DNA of 64,000 nucleotides, from positions 2,480,001-2,544,000 of the forward strand of contig BRXU01000018.1 of the NCBI GenBank assembly GCA_030267565.1, given 5' to 3'. The position numbers were made by a program, and so were the translations under genes. How positions within the stretch are numbered: the stretch's first letter is position 1; each line of letters opens with the position of its first letter. Source of the DNA: Pleodorina starrii (taxonomy: Eukaryota; Chlorophyta; Chlorophyceae; Chlamydomonadales; Volvocaceae). This document shows positions 58,469 through 64,000 of this stretch, piece by piece. The notes beneath the pieces are model-generated. The model was not told the DNA's origin, did no database searches, and saw only the letters and a list, made by a program, of their open reading frames with translations.

Positions 58469-58634
58469 CCTGTCCCTGTCCTGTCTGCGAGTTTAGGCGT
58501 TGCTTGGCTTTTTCTCTCTCCTCGGCTCCTTGCGGTGGTTCTTGCCAGGCTGTTGTGGCTTGCCGGTCTTGCTCGGCTTGCCCGTTGGGCTTCGCTTTCC
58601 CAGTCCTTGTAACGTCCCTCGCAGAAAAAAAAAA
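58469..58634 (+). mobile_element. Very short L1-like 3' fragment (g) inside the RT domain of copy C
   Basis: About 166 bp of the 3' end start at CTGTCCCTGTCCTG, with a 12-bp internal deletion and an A-tail. An ACGTCC duplication flanks it (58,462-58,467 and 58,635-58,640). Removing it restores LLTSDGSCRVVVNG in frame. Confidence 0.9.
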
Positions 58635-60979
58635 ACGTCCGATGGCTCCTGCCGGGTGGTGGTCAATGGGCACCAGTCAGCACCTTTCCCGGTCCGCAAC
58701 GGCCTTCAGCAGGGCAGCCCCCTGTCGCCCGTCCTGTGGGTCATGCAGCTGGAACCTCTCACCTCGTACCTGCACCACCTGCGCAGCACCAACGCTCTCA
58801 GCACCCCCACCCTCCCCAACAACGTGCCAGCCCCCCCTGTCACCCACCACGCGGACGATACGGTGCTCACGGTCAGCAATGTCGACAGGGATGGGGAGGT
58901 CGCTACCGCGGCAGTCCAGCTGTTCTGCAGGGCTAGCAACGCACGGGTCAATGCCAGCAAGGGGAAGGGGATGGTGCTGGGAACCCACGAGCCGGTGGTG
59001 GGGCCCAACGCCGCAACTGGTGCGAGTTTCCCGACTCCCGGTGAGGAACCCCCACGCCACCTGGGCATCCCTCTCACTCTGGACCCGGCGGAGGCCGCGC
59101 GGCTCTGCTACACCAGCAGAATTCAGCGGGTCCAGCGTCTCGGCCATGTGTGGCGGCGACACGGCCTCAGCCTCGTGGGCAGGGTGCATGTGGCCAAACA
59201 GGTGCTGGGAAACACCCTGGCATACCACCTCTCCATCATCCGCCCCACCCCACCCCAGCTGGCGGCACTCCGCAAGCATATCGACGGCTTTGTGGCCTGG
59301 TCGCTCCTGGAGGAAGACGCGTCCCTGGTGTGCCACGGACGGGCCCTGCTGAAGCCTGGCCCGGAGATCGCCTGCCAGGATCACGACTGTGGCGGTGTCG
59401 GCCATCTCGACCTCGACGCCTTCATGGTCGCCCTGCATGCGAAGCCCCTCGCCCAGCTCGCTCAGCCCGGCCAGCAGCCATGGAAGCAGATCATGCGGGG
59501 TCTGCTCGACGAGTACAGGCCGGATGGAACCACTGGGTGGGGCTGGGTGTATGGCACGGCGGACCCGCCCCCCAGCCTGCCTACGTTCATTGCCAGCCTG
59601 GTGCAGTCCTACCGCTCCTCGCTCCCGACCCGGTTGGCCTACCCAGAGACCACGGACGCGCGTGCCATCCTGCATGAGCCCCTGTTCTTCAATGCAGCCC
59701 TGCGTGACCCAGCCACCGATCAGCCCTTCACACCGCCGGCTGGGACCGCCCACCTGGGACCCCGCACCCTGGCCGAGCTCCGTGCAGCGTCGCCCATGAC
59801 CCAGCACGAACCCCTCATGCAGGCGGTCCTTGGGGCCATCCCAGCCGACTGGCGGAGACTGCTGCCAGCCGACCCCCTGGACCCCGAACTGCCGCCGGCG
59901 CCCGACTGGCTCCTGTCGCCCGATGGCAGCCGGGTAAGCAGCCCTACGGGAGTCTTGTGGGCCGTCCTGCCCAACGGCCGCTTGGTGCCCCCAGACAGCG
60001 AGCAGGCCGGAGCAGCAGGGGACGCCGACTGGCCTGCAGCCTGCGTGCTGCCGGGCCGCAAGCCGCGCCGACACTGGACCTTGGAGGACCATCAGCGATA
60101 CAGCGAGGCGCCCCCGGCCCAACGCGCCTCCTCATGGCCAGTGGAATACCAGCTGCTAGGGCTTTGGGACTCGGTCCAGTGCTACCCCCTCAGCCACGGC
60201 CACGGCACGCTGCCCCTCATCCACTACACAGTGAGTGAGGTGCGCCACCGCCTCACCGCCCGTGGTCACAGCTGGGGCCGGGACCAGGACACGGGGCCCC
60301 TCAGGCCCGCGGCGTGGCCCGAGCAGCCGCACAGCCAGCTACAGCAACAGGAGGCCCGCTGGCACCAACACTGGCTGGCTCAGCAAGCGCCCAGCCGCAG
60401 CCGGTGGTTTGCCATGAACCCCACGCCCAGCCCCGGCTGGATGCGGCCCCGCTCCTCCCCCCCATCACTGCCCTCGGCCGCTGCAAGCCCGGTCAGCCAG
60501 CCTGGCAGCCGCCATGAGGCACCGCACCAGCAGGACCCCGGTGCTGCCGCCGGACCGTCGGCACCCGCCGGGCCGGCCCCGGAGGCAGACCCGGCAGCTG
60601 ATGGCCCGGCTGGCATGTCTCCCCTCGACCGCCGGCGGGCCTGGCAGCGGCTGTGGGACTGCCCCGCAAGCAACCGGGCCAAGGCGCTAGCCTGGCGGCT
60701 GCACCATGGACGGCTCCCGTGCGGGGTGTACCTGGCCTCCAAAGGTCAGCCGCAGCGTGCCCACTGCCCTGCTCCTAGCTGCTCGGTGGACGGCAACCTG
60801 CATGTCGCCAGCCTGACCCACGTCTTCTTGGAGTGCGGGGCTTACACCGCAGCTCGGGTTTGGCTGGCAGAGCTGTGGGCGGCAGTCTCCGGGGCCGCGG
60901 ACTTGCCCTTCAGCCAGCCGGCTGTGCTACTGGGGGACTGGCCGGGAGGGTGGCCGGCCTACCCCACCAGCCCTGGGCT

Positions 60980-61351
60980 TTTTTTTTTTTGAATTCCGGA
61001 GGAACCCGGACTCGGGACATGGGACACACATATGTTGTCTGGCGGCTCCACTGATGCTGCCACTTCTGCTGAGTAGCTAGCGTGCCAGGCTTCTGGGCGT
61101 CTCCAAGGGCCAGATGGAAGGGGCTGATGACTGTATGATGAGTCTTGTAAACCTCCGGACGGGACAGGGACAGGGGTGGGCACCCTCCTTTCTCATCACA
61201 CCCCGGGTAATGGTCACTGACTGGTTTCGATCCCGGGATCCCGGGGGGAATTGCAAGGTTTCCCTGTTGCCGGTCAATGAGCCATTGCCTACTTCTGTGG
61301 GGTGCAGGTAAGTTCCAAATGTCCTTGATGGGACTTGAACCCGGGTCACCC
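60980..61351 (-). mobile_element. tRNA-like SINE, 5'-truncated copy, inserted in ORF2 of copy C
   Basis: It is nearly identical to 50,387-50,796 (one substitution noticed near 61,261) but lacks about 35 bp of the tRNA-like head. A T-run and GAATTCC mark its 3' end. GGGCT at 60,975-60,979 and 61,352-61,356 is the target duplication. Removal restores ORF2 in frame. Confidence 0.8.
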
Positions 61352-62654
61352 GGGCTGCAGCTGCTGTGGGCAGCCCTTCGAGCCACTTGGCTGTGGGCGG
61401 TCTGGGGCCACTACCACAGGGCGGAGCCTGATGACCATCCGTCGGCCACGGTGGTGGGCTGCGTCATTAGGGAGCTGCAGCGTCTCATGAGGGCACATTT
61501 CAGCATGGCGGCGCTCTCCGAGGACACTCTGGCGGGGCTGCCCCGGGGCCACATCACAGTGCAGCTGAAGCCCGGCCGGCTGGATGCCTTCGAAGCCTCC
61601 TGGGCGCATGAAGGCGTCCTCTGCTCCGTGCAGCGGGTGGCTGGCAGCAGCCCGCGTCTGCAGGTTCATCTGTCCCGGGTGGCCCCGGTCCCAGCACCAC
61701 AGGCACCCGCCGGGGGCGCCCAGGCAGCACAGCAGGTCTCCCCATCCGGGTCAGCCATCAGCGCCCAGCCCAGCCAGGCAGCAGCTCAGCTGACAGGGCA
61801 GCCGGGGCCGTCGTGAGCGGGGTGTTGGGAGGGGGGGTCTCGGTGTCTGAGGTTCTTAGGGTGCGAGGGGCCTCGAGGGTGGGGGGAGTGCGGTGCGGGT
61901 TGCCTTGGGTGGGGGGTGCGGTGCGGGGCTTGCTGTGGGTGGGGCCGGAGGGGGTCTTGGGGGTCGGTGCGGCGCGGGGGGGACTGGGGAGGGTTTCGGG
62001 GGGGTCTGGGGAGGGGCGGGGGGGCTTCGGTGCAGGGTTGGTGTGGTGCAGGCTGCCGTGGGAGGCAGGTGCGGTTCGGGGGTCGCTGTCTAGAGGGGAC
62101 GCCCCCAGGGTGGGGTCTGCGGGTGTCTTGTCGCCGGCGCGCTTGTGCCCTGGCTTCCAGCCAGGCAGTATTGCCCCTGCTGCGCCCGTGGGGGTTCTTG
62201 GGAGCCGGGGGGACGTGGGAGTGAGGTTTCTGCGGTGCGGGGTGTCTTGGGAGGGAGGTGTGTCTTCGGGCCTGCTGTCTTGCGGGGACGCCCCCAGGGT
62301 GGGGTCGGTTGTTGTTTGTCTCCGGTGCGCTCGTGTGGCGCCGTCCCTGCGGCTTTTGTGGCTCTGGGAGGCGGTTTCGGTGGTGCGGGGTTCTCTTCGG
62401 GCGTGCTGTGGGTTTTCTGTTTTCTCTGGTGCTCCCCGGCGGGGGGGGGGGGCTCGTTTGCCCTGGTTCGCTGCGACGGTTGCCCGGTTTTGTTTGTTGT
62501 TCCTGTTGCTGTCGCCCAGGGTGTAGGGTTCGCCCCTTGGCTGTTGAGGTTGTGCAGGTTGTGGTTGTGTTGACGCTGTGGTCGTTGTTGGGGCCTTTGC
62601 CCATCCCTGGGGCTTGTCCCCGGTGACGGGCCCTGTTGTTGGTCCGTGGTGCTG

Positions 62655-62835
62655 GCCCGGGTGTTGGGCCGTGGTTTTGGCCCTGGTGTTGGGCCGTGGT
62701 GTTGGCTCTGGTTTTGGGCCCTGGTGTTGGGCCCTGGTGTTGGGCTGTGGGGTTGGCCCTGGTGTTGGGCCGTGGTGTTGGCCCTGGTGTTGGGCCCTGG
62801 GGTTTGGCCCTGGTGTTGGGCCCTGGTGTTGGTTT
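62655..62835 (+). repeat. GGTGTTGGGCCCTGG-type minisatellite inside the LINE 3' UTR
   Basis: Short degenerate units built of TGTTGGGCC and CTGGTGTTGGC recur about ten times. The same array is present in copies B and C, and repeat number varies in fragments b and c. Confidence 0.85.
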
Positions 62836-63097
62836 CGGTTCCCTCCTCGGTGTCTTGGAGGTAGGGGTGGCCGTGTGTGCCGCCCGTGCAGCAGTGGCTC
62901 CTGGCCTCTTGCTGCCCCCGTCCCTGTCCCTGTCCTGTCTGCGAGTTTAGGCGTTGCTTGGCTTTTTCTCTCTCCTCGGCTCCTTGCGGTGGTTTTTTGG
63001 GCTTCTTGCCAGGCTGTTGTGGCTTGCCGGTCTTGCTCGGCTTGCCCGTTGGGCTTCGCTTTCCCAGTCCTTGTAACGTCCCTCGCAGAAAAAAAAA

Positions 63098-63411
63098 GCA
63101 TGGCGGCGCTCTCCGAGGACACTCTGGCGGGGCTGCCCCGGGGCCACATCACAGCGCAGCTGAAGCCCGGCCGGCTGGATGCCTTCGAAGCCTCCTGGGC
63201 GCATGAAGGCGTCCTCTGCTCCGTGCAGCGGGTGGCTGGCAGCAGCCCGCGTCTGCAGGTTCATCTGTCCCGGGTGGCCCCCGTCCCAGCACCACAGGCA
63301 CCCGCCGGGGGCGCCCAGGCAGCACAGCAGGTCTGCCCATCCGGGTCAGCCATCAGCGCCCAGCCCAGCCAGGCAGCAGCTCAGCTGACAGGGCGGCCGG
63401 GGCCGTCGTGA
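63098..63411 (+). pseudogene. L1-like copy A, ORF2 C-terminal end
   Basis: The frame resumes at MAALSEDTLAGLPRGHITAQ and ends at TGA 63,409-63,411. It matches copies B and C with a few substitutions. Confidence 0.85.
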
Positions 63412-64000
63412 GCGGGGTGTTGGGAGGGGGGGGTCTCGGTGTCTGAGGTTCTTAGGGTGCGAGGGGCCTCGAGGGTGGGGGGAGTGCGGTGCGGGTTGCC
63501 TAGGGAGGGGGGTGCGGTGCGGGGCTTGCTGTGGGTGGGGCCGGAGGGGGTCTTGGGGGTCGGTGCGGCGCGGGGGGGACTGGGGAGGGTTTCGGGGGGG
63601 TCTGGGGAGGGGCGGGGGGGCTTCGGTGCAGGGTTGGTGTGGTGCAGGCTGCCGTGGGAGGCAGGTGCGGTTCGGGGGTCGCTGTCTAGAGGGGACGCCC
63701 CCAGGGTGGGGTCTGCGGGTGTCTTGTCGCCGGCGCGCTTGTGCCCTGGCTTCCAGCCAGGCAGTATTGCCCCTGCTGCGCCCGTGGGGGTTCTTGGGAG
63801 CCGGGGGGACGTGGGAGTGAGGTTCCTGCGGTGCGGGTGTCTTGGGAGGGAGGTGTGTCTTCGGGCCTGCTGTCTTGCGGGGACGCCCCCAGGGTGGGGT
63901 CGGTTGTTGTTTGTCTCCGGTGCGCTCGTGTGGCGCCGTCCCTGCGGCTTTTGTGGCTCTGGGAGGCGGTTTCGGTGGTGCGGGGTTCTCTTCGGGCGTG
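63412..64000 (+). mobile_element. L1-like copy A, 3' UTR (runs off the window)
   Basis: The sequence follows the 3' UTR of copies B and C base for base apart from a few changes. It continues past the window end. Confidence 0.9.

Larger units (their letters stand above)
56434..61816 (+). pseudogene. L1-like ORF2 (endonuclease-RT), 1,610 codons in three pieces
   Basis: Pieces: 56434-58467, 58641-60979 and 61357-61816. They sum to 4,833 nt with frame preserved across both insertions. An APE-type endonuclease fills residues 10-250 (NVNGL, FVQEAKLG, LGGDLNCVL, GDHHGVLLEL). Reverse transcriptase follows at about 540-830 (SYRPITLLQCDYKL, IILDIEKAYDRV, GLQQGSPLSPVL, HHADDTVL, RHLGIPL). A zinc-binding-like region lies near 1,336-1,426 (LAWRLHHGRLPCGVYL, CPAPSC, HVFLECGAYTAARVW). 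This order fits the L1 clade of plants and green algae. As it stands it cannot make the full protein, since one insertion splits the RT domain and the other removes the C-terminus. Confidence 0.9.
53866..63097 (+). mobile_element. Nearly complete L1-like non-LTR retrotransposon, copy C
   Basis: Order: a short 5' region (53,866-53,952), ORF1, ORF2, a 1.27-kb 3' UTR (61,817-63,088) and about nine A. TGTAA at 63,072-63,076 lies 12 nt before the tail. Three later insertions interrupt it (55,186-56,397; 58,469-58,634; 60,980-61,351), each with a short target duplication. Without them it is about 7.5 kb, and both ORFs are open. The 5' region is only 87 bp, so it may be slightly truncated. Its flanks lie in copy A but show no clear target duplication. 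Confidence 0.9.

Overview
The window looks like nuclear DNA of a volvocine green alga (Chlamydomonas/Volvox group). It is very GC-rich and its genes are broken by many short GT-AG introns. TGTAA, the green-algal polyadenylation signal, lies at several 3' ends. One gene is clearly VFL3/CCDC61, a basal-body protein. No bacterial-style operon, CRISPR array or rRNA is visible. All gene models below were assembled by hand from splice sites, and reading phase is continuous across every junction given.

Left part (1-38,000) is genic. A HECT-type ubiquitin ligase of the UBE3B/UBE3C/UPL6-7 type runs leftward off the window (2909 to before 1). It shares an intergenic region with a rightward 12-exon WD40 protein (3417-12,893). 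That gene converges on a leftward nine-exon VFL3/CCDC61 gene (18,276-13,465), and their 3' UTRs probably overlap. VFL3 is divergent from a seven-exon plastid-type atypical SDR (18,618-21,345) that has a GC-AG intron. A small single-pass membrane protein (23,857-23,582) is divergent from a nine-exon methionine aminopeptidase 1 gene (24,295-32,012). Two introns of the latter carry very long G-rich pentanucleotide arrays. A leftward Ser/Gly/Gln-rich coiled-coil protein of unknown function lies at 38,011-35,903.

Middle part (38,000-45,900) holds no gene I can defend. It contains decayed repeats, hairpins and low-complexity (GGC)n DNA.

Right part (45,900-64,000) is a nest of one L1-like non-LTR retrotransposon family plus a tRNA-like SINE. 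A host copy (A, from 49,110 past 64,000) was split by a 5'-truncated copy (B, 50,300-53,115) and a nearly complete copy (C, 53,866-63,097). Shorter 3'-end fragments in both orientations and two nearly identical SINEs are inserted on top. Removing the three insertions in copy C at their target-site duplications leaves a 421-codon ORF1. It ends in an ATGA overlap with a 1,610-codon ORF2 that has endonuclease, reverse transcriptase and zinc-binding parts. Nearly every + strand copy with an intact end finishes at the same base, 12 nt after TGTAA, followed by 8-11 A residues; one (49,109) has a 3-bp deletion there.
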